NCBI GenBank assembly: GCA_027323445.1
Contig: DAHWBS010000003.1
Coordinates: 1-64,000, forward strand
Reading direction: 5' to 3'
From: Leptospirillum sp.
GTDB taxonomy: Bacteria; Nitrospirota; Leptospirillia; Leptospirillales; Leptospirillaceae
DNA length: 64,000 bases
This document shows positions 1 to 7,980 of this stretch, in pieces (positions within the stretch are counted from its first letter, which is position 1; every line of letters begins with the position of its first letter). Made by a program: the position numbers and the translations under genes. The notes beneath the pieces were generated by a model. The model did no database searches. It saw nothing but the letters and a program-made list of their open reading frames with translations, and had not been told where the DNA came from.

Positions 1-281
1 AGGGTATTTTTTGACTGTGGCTCAACAAATATCCGGGGAGATGTCTGTCCAGGCTGGCTTTTGGGAAGATTTGAGAGAGTCCGTATGGTTTCAGATTCGT
101 GTTTGGTTCCGACCATGATCCAGATCTGGTCTTGTGGGAAAAGTGGGAGGAGACGGTTGACTGTGCCGTGGAGAAGGCTTTTTTCGCCGACAAGTGACAG
201 GAACTGTTTGGGGTAAAGTTCTCGGCTTAAAGGCCAGAAACGCGTTCCCGAGCCGCCTGCCATAATGATGCCATGCCACAT
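1..281 (-). CDS. manC: Mannose-1-phosphate guanylyltransferase, N-terminal part (runs off left edge)
   Basis: Translating the minus strand from ATG at 281 gives about 93 open codons to the window edge, so the ORF track missed it. The protein opens with the nucleotidyltransferase signature AGGSGTRFWPLSR, followed by YPKQFL, and reaches EPQSKNT at the edge, the counterpart of the family's EPxxRNTAPAI block. The family makes GDP-mannose from mannose-1-phosphate and GTP for polysaccharide or lipopolysaccharide synthesis. The start is supported by AAGGAG about 8 bases upstream on the minus strand. Whether the C-terminal phosphomannose isomerase domain of bifunctional ManC/AlgA is present cannot be seen. 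Confidence 0.88.
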   Translation of the reverse strand, partial: MWHGIIMAGGSGTRFWPLSRELYPKQFLSLVGEKSLLHGTVNRLLPLFPQDQIWIMVGTKHESETIRTLSNLPKSQPGQTSPRIFVEPQSKNT

Positions 282-653
282 GTGTCGGATCTCCTTGGGT
301 TTTGGTGGAGTAATAAAAGGACTCTCAATTTTTTATCATTCTGGTTGTTAAAGGGCAAGCACTTTGTTTGAAAATAGGTGTCAATCAAGGGATCGGGTGA
401 TTTTTGAAACGGCCAGATGTTTTCCATCAAAACAGTGAAAGATCCGTTCCCGAGCGAAGAGGGGAGCATTGTCAGAAATGTGGGCATCATATCCTGAGAC
501 GCTCTGTTTTCATCATTAGCTGATCCGGAATCAGGCGGTCTGTTTTAAAAGCAGTCCTGATGCGTGCTAGAATCAGTTTGATTCGTATGGTTCGTATCTG
601 TGGAAAGTCCACAGTGGCGATGAACCGTGATTAACTGTTTCTGGAGGTGTGCT
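282..653. other. Intergenic region between divergent manC and era
   Basis: About 370 bases with no supported gene. The minus ORF at 227-490 overlaps manC in another frame and looks unrelated to any family. A TAGAAT hexamer at 568-573 could be a -10 box for era, but the matching -35 position is poor. Promoters for both divergent genes must lie here. Confidence 0.5.
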
Positions 654-1607
654 TTGAAGGAAATTGATATCGATGATCTGGGCTCTGACGGAGGTTCTTC
701 CGAGCCCTATAAATGTGGTCTGGTTGCAATGGTCGGACTCCCCAATGCCGGCAAGTCAACTCTTGTCAACGCGCTGGTCGGGGAAAAAGTATCAGCCATC
801 TCTCCGATTCCCCAGACAACCCGTACCCTTATCCGGGGAATCCTCACCGAGTCGAGAGGGCAGATTGTTTTTCTTGACACACCGGGTATTCACCGGCTTT
901 CTCACGCGTTCAACCATCTTATGGTTGACATGTCGAGGGAAGCCCTGCTCGGGGCGCATGTCATCGTATGGGTGATCAGCCTTGACCCGATGCCTTCGCG
1001 TGATGATGTTTCCAGAATGCGGGATCTGCTTCTGCCTGTTCTTGATGGGCGCCCCCTTTTGATTGCGGCAACCAAAATGGACAAGACCGGAGGGCAAGGA
1101 ATGATTCCGCGGCTTCTTGAGATTGAGTCATGGGGGCTTCCGGGTGAAATCATTCCTGTATCGGGTGTCAAGAGTAAAAATCTTGAGCGTTTTATTGACG
1201 TTGTTTTCCGATATCTTCCTGAAGGGGAGAACCTTTTTGATCCTGAGCTTTATACGAACCAGACCGTGAGGCAACTTGTTCGTGAGCTTATCCAGGAAAA
1301 GATTTTCTGGAGTCTCAGGGAGGAGGTCCCCCATCAAAGTGCGGTGATGATCGAGGAATACATCGAACCGGAAGGTCCAAAGGGGATCACGACCATTCGT
1401 GGCGTTATCATTGTTGAAAGGGATTCTCAAAAGGCCATCATGATTGGCAGTGGTGGTGAGCGAATCAGGGAGGTCAGTGAAAAAGCCCGGCTGGAAATCG
1501 AACGTCTTGTCGGCGGAAAAGTTTTTTTGAGGCTTCTTGTAAAAGTTGAACCGGCCTGGCGTGATAACCCCAGAATTCTGCGAGAGCTTGGGTATATCGG
1601 GGAGTAG
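654..1607 (+). CDS. era: GTPase Era
   Basis: Era is a GTPase that binds 16S rRNA and aids maturation of the 30S subunit. The G1 motif GLPNAGKST (about residues 28-36), DTPG (75-78) and TKMD (140-143) are intact, and the C-terminal KH domain contains IGSGGERIREVS (from about 264). The length of 317 aa matches the family. I chose TTG at 654 because GGAGGT lies 5 bases upstream; the longer GTG start at 627 has no ribosome site and adds nine non-conserved residues. recO follows closely on the same strand, a frequent pairing. Confidence 0.95.
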   Translation: MKEIDIDDLGSDGGSSEPYKCGLVAMVGLPNAGKSTLVNALVGEKVSAISPIPQTTRTLIRGILTESRGQIVFLDTPGIHRLSHAFNHLMVDMSREALLGAHVIVWVISLDPMPSRDDVSRMRDLLLPVLDGRPLLIAATKMDKTGGQGMIPRLLEIESWGLPGEIIPVSGVKSKNLERFIDVVFRYLPEGENLFDPELYTNQTVRQLVRELIQEKIFWSLREEVPHQSAVMIEEYIEPEGPKGITTIRGVIIVERDSQKAIMIGSGGERIREVSEKARLEIERLVGGKVFLRLLVKVEPAWRDNPRILRELGYIGE

Positions 1608-1645
1608 TTTCTTGATTGGTTATGTGCGGAGGATGGAGGGGGCTT

Positions 1646-2452
1646 TTGGCGTTTGAACGGTATGCTCTCATCCTCCGGTCTGTTCGTTATGGTGATGATG
1701 ATAGGGTTGTGACCTTTTTTTCCTTGGAAGAAGGTCTCCTCACCGGGTTTGCAAGAGGTGCGAATGCAACGGGAAATCGTTTCGGAGCGGCATTGTCACC
1801 TCTTACCTTTTCTTCCTTGTTAGGGCGGCATCATACTCCCGACAGTCTTTTTCGGCTTCATAAAGCCAATGTGATCGATCCATTTTCAGAGATTCGGAAT
1901 GATTATGACAAGCTTGTATGGGCGGGGCTTCCGGTAAGGGCTATCCTTTGTCTTTTGCCAGCGCATGTTCAGGAGCCGGCTCTTTTTGAGCTTTTCCTGC
2001 ATTATCTGTGCCTCCTGGAGAAGGAAAATTCCAGATACGGACTGCTTTGGATCCGTTTTTCAGCCAGAATGCTCAGAATTATGGGTTTTGGCCCATTAAT
2101 TCCTGTTTGCCAGGGATGCGGTTTGGAGATTCTGATCGGAAAGGTCCGATTTGATCCTGAGAACGGCCGTGTGAGGTGCCGTGACTGTAGCCGGATGGAT
2201 GGTGAAAAAAGTCGGGAGCCTGTTTGTCAGGCAGATTCATTGCGATTGCTGGAACGGTTTTCGGGTGAAGATCTTCGGAAATCAGAAAGTGTGGTCCTCT
2301 CGGACCATCAGGAAAGTCAGCTTTTGGAGCTGATTGATCAAATGATTTCCTGGCATGTGCATCAATGGACCTTTTCTCAAGCGCTCCCTTTTTTGAAGAA
2401 AACTCCCTTGCCGGTCAGAACTGGAAAAAATGAACACCTATCGATGTCGTAA
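1646..2452 (+). CDS. recO: DNA repair protein RecO
   Basis: RecO works with RecF/RecR to load RecA onto SSB-coated gaps. The N-terminal OB-fold region reads FERYALILRSVRYGDDDRVV, and a zinc-finger-like group CxxC...CxxC (about C155, C158, C178, C181) sits in the C-terminal half, both typical. TTG at 1646 is preferred because GGAGGG precedes it; the ORF-track start at 1616 adds ten residues without homology. The 3' end overlaps the convergent outer-membrane gene by 38 bases. It probably shares a transcript with era. Confidence 0.9.
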   Translation: MAFERYALILRSVRYGDDDRVVTFFSLEEGLLTGFARGANATGNRFGAALSPLTFSSLLGRHHTPDSLFRLHKANVIDPFSEIRNDYDKLVWAGLPVRAILCLLPAHVQEPALFELFLHYLCLLEKENSRYGLLWIRFSARMLRIMGFGPLIPVCQGCGLEILIGKVRFDPENGRVRCRDCSRMDGEKSREPVCQADSLRLLERFSGEDLRKSESVVLSDHQESQLLELIDQMISWHVHQWTFSQALPFLKKTPLPVRTGKNEHLSMS

Positions 2453-3008
2453 AAAGGAGCAGTGGTCCTGAGGGAGAGTTTGGAATTGCTCCAAAAGCAT
2501 TCAGCATGGATTCTGCCCGCTCTTCGATAAAGAACTCTTTCGTTCCAAATCCGATCCCGCCATCAACAAATGGTTCTGGTGCCGAGTGGCCGACGCCAAA
2601 ATTGTACTCAAGAGCGCCACCGCCATCGAGAACTCCGTAAAAATCATACTTTTTCCTGTCGAATCGGGCGAAAATATGCTGCACACCAATTGTTACGGGG
2701 ATAATCGAAACCATTCCCCCGGTTGTTGGTGCATAGGTCATCGGGTTGACGCCCCCAGGGGTTGATGTCGGGAAAAAATAGGCACTGCCTGTCAAGGTTA
2801 CATCCCAGTCAGGAGCGTATTCCCATGCAAGCCGGACTGTTCCTCCACCGGCAATGGCGGTCTGGTTATCGAGCGGGCTTTTGACTGCGGCGGTCATGTC
2901 ACCCATGAGCTGAAGGTCGAATGCGCCGGAGTTTTTGGGAAAGACTAAAAAAACTGCAATGGCAGCCATGATCGTGGTGATTGAGATCAGGCGGAGATGC
3001 GTTCTCAT
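2415..3008 (-). CDS. Putative outer-membrane beta-barrel protein
   Basis: No named family is recognised. The 197-aa protein starts at ATG 3008 behind AAGGA, has a signal peptide (basic MRTHLRL, then a hydrophobic stretch ending at NSGA), and then alternating, Gly/Phe/Tyr-rich strands. It ends in ...HFFQF: a terminal phenylalanine is the usual outer-membrane barrel assembly signal. The size and the phrase GGIGFG resemble small OmpW/OmpX-like eight-stranded barrels, but this is inference from composition. The ORF-track start at 3089 lacks a ribosome site and would hide the signal peptide. It overlaps the recO stop tail-to-tail. Confidence 0.6.
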   Translation of the reverse strand: MRTHLRLISITTIMAAIAVFLVFPKNSGAFDLQLMGDMTAAVKSPLDNQTAIAGGGTVRLAWEYAPDWDVTLTGSAYFFPTSTPGGVNPMTYAPTTGGMVSIIPVTIGVQHIFARFDRKKYDFYGVLDGGGALEYNFGVGHSAPEPFVDGGIGFGTKEFFIEERAESMLNAFGAIPNSPSGPLLLFTTSIGVHFFQF

Positions 3009-3145
3009 GGAATCCTTTTTGGTTGACGTTTGAAAATGGGGTTGAATGCGTTTCACAATCCTATGGACAATACCCGAGATTGGCTCCAAGTGGAAGAGGC
3101 CATCTTGAGCTGAACGGAAGGTTAGGGCAGGTTACTCCATATATT

Positions 3146-3174
3146 TTGTGAAAACAGACAACGGCTTGTACAAT
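3146..3174 (+). promoter_or_regulatory. Candidate sigma70 promoter for the rRNA methyltransferase gene
   Basis: TTGTGA and TACAAT are separated by 17 bases, about 50 bases upstream of the chosen start at 3224. The -10 matches consensus at five of six positions and the -35 at four of six. Confidence 0.45.
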
Positions 3175-3223
3175 GTTCTTTTCCTTTTTTTCGGTCAATC
3201 TGTATATGAGGAGCAATATCGCT

Positions 3224-4435
3224 ATGGTTTTTGTGGATGAAAAGGGTCGGGATGAGCGCGAAGGACGTCTGATTCTTAAAAAGGGTGAAGAAAGAAGACT
3301 TTTATCCGGACATTTGTGGGTATTTTCGAACGAAGTCGCCATCGTGGAGAAGCGTTCTCCGGAAGCTCCCCTGTTTGTATCGGTGGAGTCACATCAGGGA
3401 AGGGTTCTTGGGCGGGCGATCTATAATCCCCAAACACTGATTGCAGCGCGTCTTCTTGATCCTTTTTACCCGCGATGGAAGGGTTTTTCATCCTATCTTG
3501 AAGAGACGATCGATCGTGCCATTTCCCTCCGCAATCAGCTTTGCCCGGGAAGTCTCTATCGTGTTGTGCATTCAGAGGGAGATTTTCTTCCGGGTCTGAT
3601 TGTTGACCGGTATGATGACTTTCTGGTTGTGCAGGTGACCACTCTGGCAATGGAAGCGTATCTGTCGGAAATACTTCTTGTTCTTAGAAATCGGTTTTCC
3701 CCTCGTGGTATCCGGGTGGATCGTTCCGTTCATTCGAGGTCAATCGAGGGGCTTCCCGTTGGAGAGGACCTGATCGAAGGAGATGTTCCAAAGATCCTCT
3801 CAATCCATGCGGGCGAGTCGACAGTGCGATTCCCCTTCAGGGACGGACAGAAAACAGGGCTTTTCCTGGACCAGCGGCGAAACATTGACTCGCTTTCCCG
3901 TTTTTTTGGAAAGAGTGATGTTCTTGATGCTTTCTGTCATGTCGGATCCTGGTCGATGGCGGCTGCCAGGCAGGGAGCCGCAGGAGTGACCGGAGTCGAT
4001 TCTTCTTCTTCGGCACTTGAATGTTACAGTGAGAATCTTTCAGGCTTTCCCAGCGTGATGAGTTCGGTAATCAAGCGGGATTTTTTTGAATGGGCGGAAG
4101 AAGCCACCAGTGCAGGCAAAAAATATGATGCAGTGGTCATGGATCCTCCTGCTTTCATCAAGAGTCGAAAGAAGAAAGAAGAGGGCGTCAGGGGCTATTA
4201 TGCTGCAAACCAGCTTGCCATTGACCTTGTTCGTCCAGGCGGGATCCTTGTGACATGTTCCTGTTCGGCGCTTTTGGAAGCCGATGAGCTTCTGGGGATT
4301 CTTCGAAGCCTTCTGAAGAAAAAAAGGCGCTCGGGAAAACTTGTTTACAAGGGAGGTTCTGGCCCGGACCACCCGATTGTTCCGGCGATGGGAGAGCTTG
4401 AATATCTGAAATGCCTGGCGTTTGTCATCGCCTAG
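3224..4435 (+). CDS. RlmI-like SAM-dependent 23S rRNA cytosine methyltransferase
   Basis: The protein has the layout of the COG1092/RlmI family: an N-terminal PUA domain (GHLWVFSNEVA, about residues 29-39), a middle domain with GQKTGLFLDQR (208-218), SAM motif I DAFCHVGSWS (from 235) and the DPPAFIKS motif (from 307). These enzymes make 5-methylcytosine in 23S rRNA; C1962 is the E. coli target, but the exact site here is inferred only from the family. ATG 3224 is chosen because GGAG lies ten bases upstream; starts at 3173 and 3206 have no ribosome site. It is monocistronic, followed by an AT-rich gap before typA. Confidence 0.82.
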   Translation: MVFVDEKGRDEREGRLILKKGEERRLLSGHLWVFSNEVAIVEKRSPEAPLFVSVESHQGRVLGRAIYNPQTLIAARLLDPFYPRWKGFSSYLEETIDRAISLRNQLCPGSLYRVVHSEGDFLPGLIVDRYDDFLVVQVTTLAMEAYLSEILLVLRNRFSPRGIRVDRSVHSRSIEGLPVGEDLIEGDVPKILSIHAGESTVRFPFRDGQKTGLFLDQRRNIDSLSRFFGKSDVLDAFCHVGSWSMAAARQGAAGVTGVDSSSSALECYSENLSGFPSVMSSVIKRDFFEWAEEATSAGKKYDAVVMDPPAFIKSRKKKEEGVRGYYAANQLAIDLVRPGGILVTCSCSALLEADELLGILRSLLKKKRRSGKLVYKGGSGPDHPIVPAMGELEYLKCLAFVIA

Positions 4436-4501
4436 CAGGTCAAAAATAAATTGAATGATTTTTAAAAAATATTATTTTGTAATAACTTGGTTGAAAAGGC
4501 G

Positions 4502-4530
4502 TTGACTTCATTTAACTTTTTTTCTACAAT
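4502..4530 (+). promoter_or_regulatory. Strong sigma70-type promoter for typA
   Basis: TTGACT and TACAAT are separated by exactly 17 bases in a markedly AT-rich stretch, about 55 bases before the typA ATG. Both hexamers match consensus at five of six positions, the best promoter match seen in the window. Confidence 0.75.
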
Positions 4531-4584
4531 AAGATGATTTGAAACGATAAAACCGACTTAAAAATTGCGAGGATCTTCTTCACT

Positions 4585-6444
4585 ATGGAAACCCCATCAT
4601 CCGTTCCGTCATCGGTACCGTCCGCATCACCTGAAAATCTGCTTCATTCAAGGAATATCGCGATTATCGCCCATGTCGACCATGGAAAGACGACGCTTGT
4701 GGACAAGCTGCTCCAGCAAGGCCATGTTTTTCGCGAGAATGAGGTTGTTGAAGAGCGTGTCATGGATTCAAACGCCCTTGAAAAAGAGCGAGGAATCACC
4801 ATTCTTGCAAAAAATACATCGGTTCATTATGGCGACTACAAGATCAATATTGTCGATACTCCCGGTCACGCAGATTTTTCTGGTGAAGTGGAACGGACAA
4901 TGACGATGGTTGACGGTGTTCTCCTTGTGGTTGATGCGTATGATGGCCCAATGCCCCAGACGAGGTTTGTTTTGAACAAGGCCCTTTCAATGGGGTTAAA
5001 GCCAATCGTTGTCCTGAACAAGATCGACCGTCCGGACGCGAGACCTGTTGAAGCGTTGAATGATGTGTTCAGCCTTTTTGTCGAGCTTGGCGCTACCGAT
5101 GAGCAGATGGACTTTCCTGTGGTCTATGCATCAGCCAAGAAGGGCTATGCGATGATGGATCTGTCGACTCCGTCGGATAACCTTATTCCCCTTTTTGAAA
5201 CAATCATCAACTTCACTCCCCCTCCGGCCGTTGATGTCAACGGACCATTCCTGATGCAGGTGACCAGTCTTGAGTATGACTCTTATATCGGTCAGTGCGC
5301 TCTCGGACGAGTTATTCGCGGAAGGCTGACAAATGCCGAGACAATCGGTCGTGTCGTAAATGGCGAAATCATCGAGCGCGGTAAGGTCAAGAAGATTATG
5401 TCCTTTGAGGGGTTGAAAAAAGTTGAGGTCCAGTCTGCAAGGGCCGGGGATATTATACTGGTTGCGGCCTTCCCCGATCTTCGGATTGGAGATATTCTCT
5501 CTGACCTGACGACAATCGGAGAACTGCCTCCCATTGAGATTGGTGAGCCAACCATTTCGATGGAATTTCTGGTGAACAATTCTCCTCTTGCCGGTCAGGA
5601 AGGAAAGTTTGTAACCTCCAGAAACCTCAGGGATCGTCTTTTCAAGGAAATCCGATCGAACGTGGCTCTTCGTGTCGAAGAGACCGACAGCCCCGATTCT
5701 TTCAAGGTTTCCGGGCGAGGAGAGCTTCACCTCGGAATTCTGATTGAGACCATGAGGCGTGAAGGATATGAGTTTCAGGTGTCCAGACCAAAAGTTCTTT
5801 TCAAGGGCGAGGGTTCATCAAAGCAAGAGCCCTACGAGTATTTGGTTATCGATGTTGCGGAAGAATATGTCGGAACTGTCATGGAAAAACTCGGTCCCCG
5901 GAAAGGGGAGATGCTGAATATGGCCCCTCAAAGAGGTGGACATGTCCGGCTTGAGTTTTTGATCCCGGCCAGAGGGCTTCTTGGCTATAGAAGCGAGTTC
6001 CTTTCTGATACGAGAGGCACTGGACTTTTGACTCATACGTTTCATGGTTACGGTGACTTCAAGGGTGAAATTCCCGGCCGGGTTAACGGAGCCCTGATAT
6101 CCATGGAGCAAGGAGAAACTGTCGCCTATGCCATGGTCAATGTTCAGGAACGGGGAGTACTCTTTCTGAATCCCGGAGTAAAGGTTTATGAAGGAATGGT
6201 TATTGGTGCCCACTCCCGTCCAACGGACCTTGCTGTGAATCCCTGCAAGAAGAAGCATCTCAATAATATTCGTTCTTCAAATGCGGAAGAAGCCATTGTT
6301 TTGACTCCCCCGCGTCTTATGAGCCTTGAGCAGACACTCGAGTTTCTTGAAGAGGATGAGATTTTGGAGGTCACACCTGAAAATCTTCGCATCCGGAAGA
6401 AGCTTCTTTCTGAAAACGACCGGAAAAGGGCAGGGAAAAAATGA
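4585..6444 (+). CDS. typA: Ribosome-associated GTPase TypA/BipA
   Basis: TypA is a translational GTPase related to EF-G that acts in ribosome assembly and stress adaptation. The G1 motif [30 protein letters not shown], and [10 protein letters not shown] are all present, as is the C-terminal TypA-specific region ([16 protein letters not shown], then NVQERGVLF). The length of 619 aa is slightly above the usual 600-615, owing to a Ser/Pro-rich N-terminal extension of about 20 residues before the GTPase domain. GCGAGGA precedes the ATG. The stop overlaps the next start as ATGA, suggesting coupled translation with the cyclophilin gene. Confidence 0.96.
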   Translation: METPSSVPSSVPSASPENLLHSRNIAIIAHVDHGKTTLVDKLLQQGHVFRENEVVEERVMDSNALEKERGITILAKNTSVHYGDYKINIVDTPGHADFSGEVERTMTMVDGVLLVVDAYDGPMPQTRFVLNKALSMGLKPIVVLNKIDRPDARPVEALNDVFSLFVELGATDEQMDFPVVYASAKKGYAMMDLSTPSDNLIPLFETIINFTPPPAVDVNGPFLMQVTSLEYDSYIGQCALGRVIRGRLTNAETIGRVVNGEIIERGKVKKIMSFEGLKKVEVQSARAGDIILVAAFPDLRIGDILSDLTTIGELPPIEIGEPTISMEFLVNNSPLAGQEGKFVTSRNLRDRLFKEIRSNVALRVEETDSPDSFKVSGRGELHLGILIETMRREGYEFQVSRPKVLFKGEGSSKQEPYEYLVIDVAEEYVGTVMEKLGPRKGEMLNMAPQRGGHVRLEFLIPARGLLGYRSEFLSDTRGTGLLTHTFHGYGDFKGEIPGRVNGALISMEQGETVAYAMVNVQERGVLFLNPGVKVYEGMVIGAHSRPTDLAVNPCKKKHLNNIRSSNAEEAIVLTPPRLMSLEQTLEFLEEDEILEVTPENLRIRKKLLSENDRKRAGKK

Positions 6445-7124
6445 ATGGATCAAATCTGACAAACCGAGAACTTTTTTTGGGAGCCATGAGTCCATTGCCA
6501 TTATGGAATAGACTCAGATCCTGGGGTTTGATTTTCTTAACGGGTTTTTTATTCATGACTGGAGCAGGAATGGAAAATGCACAGGCATCAGGACAATCAT
6601 TGGCACCTGGTGAGTATGCTGAATTTGATACATCAATGGGGAAGATAACCTGTTTGTTGCTTAAGCAGTCTGCCCCACACGCTGTTGAAAACTTTGTTGG
6701 TCTTGCAACCGGGAAAAAAGAGTTTCTCGATCCCCAGTCGAGAGAAATGGTCAAGCGCAATTTTTATGACGGGCTCATTTTTCACCGCGTGATCAAGAAC
6801 TTCATGATTCAGGGCGGGGATCCACTGGGAAATGGAATGGGTGGTCCAGGCTACCAGTTTAATGATGAGATCGATCCTACACGGGATTTCACAAAAAAAG
6901 GTGTCCTGGCAATGGCCAATGCCGGACCCAATACGAACGGCAGCCAGTTTTTCATCACTGTGGCTCCTGCTCCCTGGCTTGCAGGAAATTATACGATCTT
7001 TGGGGAAGTTGTATCAGGCCAGGATGTTGCTGATGCCATTTCTCTTGTTCCAACCGATCCGAGAGATCGTCCGGTAACGCCTGTGGTCATCAAACATGTC
7101 CGCATCTTTACCGTCCTTCCCTGA
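6441..7124 (+). CDS. Exported cyclophilin-type peptidyl-prolyl isomerase
   Basis: The enzyme isomerises Xaa-Pro bonds. The cyclophilin core is complete: FDTSMGKI, the active-site run IFHRVIKNFMIQGGDP, and NTNGSQFFIT. A hydrophobic segment GLIFLTGFLFMTGAG followed by ENAQASG looks like a signal peptide, so the protein probably folds periplasmic proteins. The ATG at 6441 overlaps the typA stop (ATGA); ATG at 6486 is an alternative giving a shorter signal region, with GGGAG only two bases upstream. The 3' end overlaps the next gene by 29 bases. Confidence 0.88.
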   Translation: MNGSNLTNRELFLGAMSPLPLWNRLRSWGLIFLTGFLFMTGAGMENAQASGQSLAPGEYAEFDTSMGKITCLLLKQSAPHAVENFVGLATGKKEFLDPQSREMVKRNFYDGLIFHRVIKNFMIQGGDPLGNGMGGPGYQFNDEIDPTRDFTKKGVLAMANAGPNTNGSQFFITVAPAPWLAGNYTIFGEVVSGQDVADAISLVPTDPRDRPVTPVVIKHVRIFTVLP

Positions 7125-7980
7125 TCCCGATACGTCCTCCCTTCCCGATGGGTCTGATGTGAGTGATCAGGTCTTTCCCGGTACGGAAGGGATGGATGTT
7201 CTTTTTCTGGGGACGGGAGCTTCTTCCGGAGTTCCCGTTATCGGTTGTTCCTGTCCTGTCTGTCTCTCTTCCAACAAGAAAAATCATCGGACCCGCTCTT
7301 CTATCATGGTTCATCATTCCGGAAAAAATCTTTTGATCGATACGGCTCCAGATCTCCGCTATCAATCCTTGAAAAATGGAATTATGACCATTGACGGAGT
7401 GATCTTTACCCATCCTCATGCCGATCACGTACTGGGACTGGACGAATTAAGAATATTTAATTACATCCAGAAACGGGAAATCCCGGTTTATGCGGATTCC
7501 TACACACTATCCCGGATACAGATGATGTTTCCGTATGCTTTTTCCGAGGCAAATAGGGGCGGGCTCTCAAGGCCGAAGCTGATTCCCTACGAAATAACTG
7601 GTTCCACAGATATTCTGGGTATGAAGGTCATTTCTTTTCCTGTTTATCACGGGCCAGTGATGAACCATGCCGTAAGGATCAATGATCTGGTGTACCTGAC
7701 CGATTGCAAGGGAATTCCTGACGAGTCATGGGAAGTTCTGTATGGCGTAGAGACATTGATTGTCGGTGCCGTGAAGTATGAGCCCCATGAATCCCATTTT
7801 GGAATTCATGAGGCGCTTGAACTGATCGACCGATTGAAGCCACGAAGAGCGTTTATTACCCACCTCTCTCATTCCATTGAGCATGAAGAGTTGTCAGAGA
7901 TGTTACCACCGTCGGTTTTTGTTGCCTACGATGGCCTCCGCATCAGAACCGGGGTCTCACTGGGCGACAGGGACATCTAG
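7096..7980 (+). CDS. Metallo-beta-lactamase-fold hydrolase, PhnP/YycJ-like
   Basis: An MBL-fold protein of the COG1235 type: FLGTGASSGVP near the start of the domain, a Cys pair in GCSCPVC, the metal motif THPHADHVLGLDE, and a late H in THLSHS. PhnP members are cyclic phosphodiesterases and others are nucleases; the substrate here is unknown. The conserved domain begins at Met33 (7192), so the 32-residue Ser/Pro-rich extension from ATG 7096 may not be translated; neither start has a clear ribosome site. It is the last gene of the typA cluster and overlaps metH tail-to-tail by 24 bases. Confidence 0.78.
   Translation: MSASLPSFPDPDTSSLPDGSDVSDQVFPGTEGMDVLFLGTGASSGVPVIGCSCPVCLSSNKKNHRTRSSIMVHHSGKNLLIDTAPDLRYQSLKNGIMTIDGVIFTHPHADHVLGLDELRIFNYIQKREIPVYADSYTLSRIQMMFPYAFSEANRGGLSRPKLIPYEITGSTDILGMKVISFPVYHGPVMNHAVRINDLVYLTDCKGIPDESWEVLYGVETLIVGAVKYEPHESHFGIHEALELIDRLKPRRAFITHLSHSIEHEELSEMLPPSVFVAYDGLRIRTGVSLGDRDI

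Noticed and set aside
5131-5730. 199-aa minus-strand ORF inside typA
   Set aside because: Antisense shadow of a conserved GTPase; protein has no family features.
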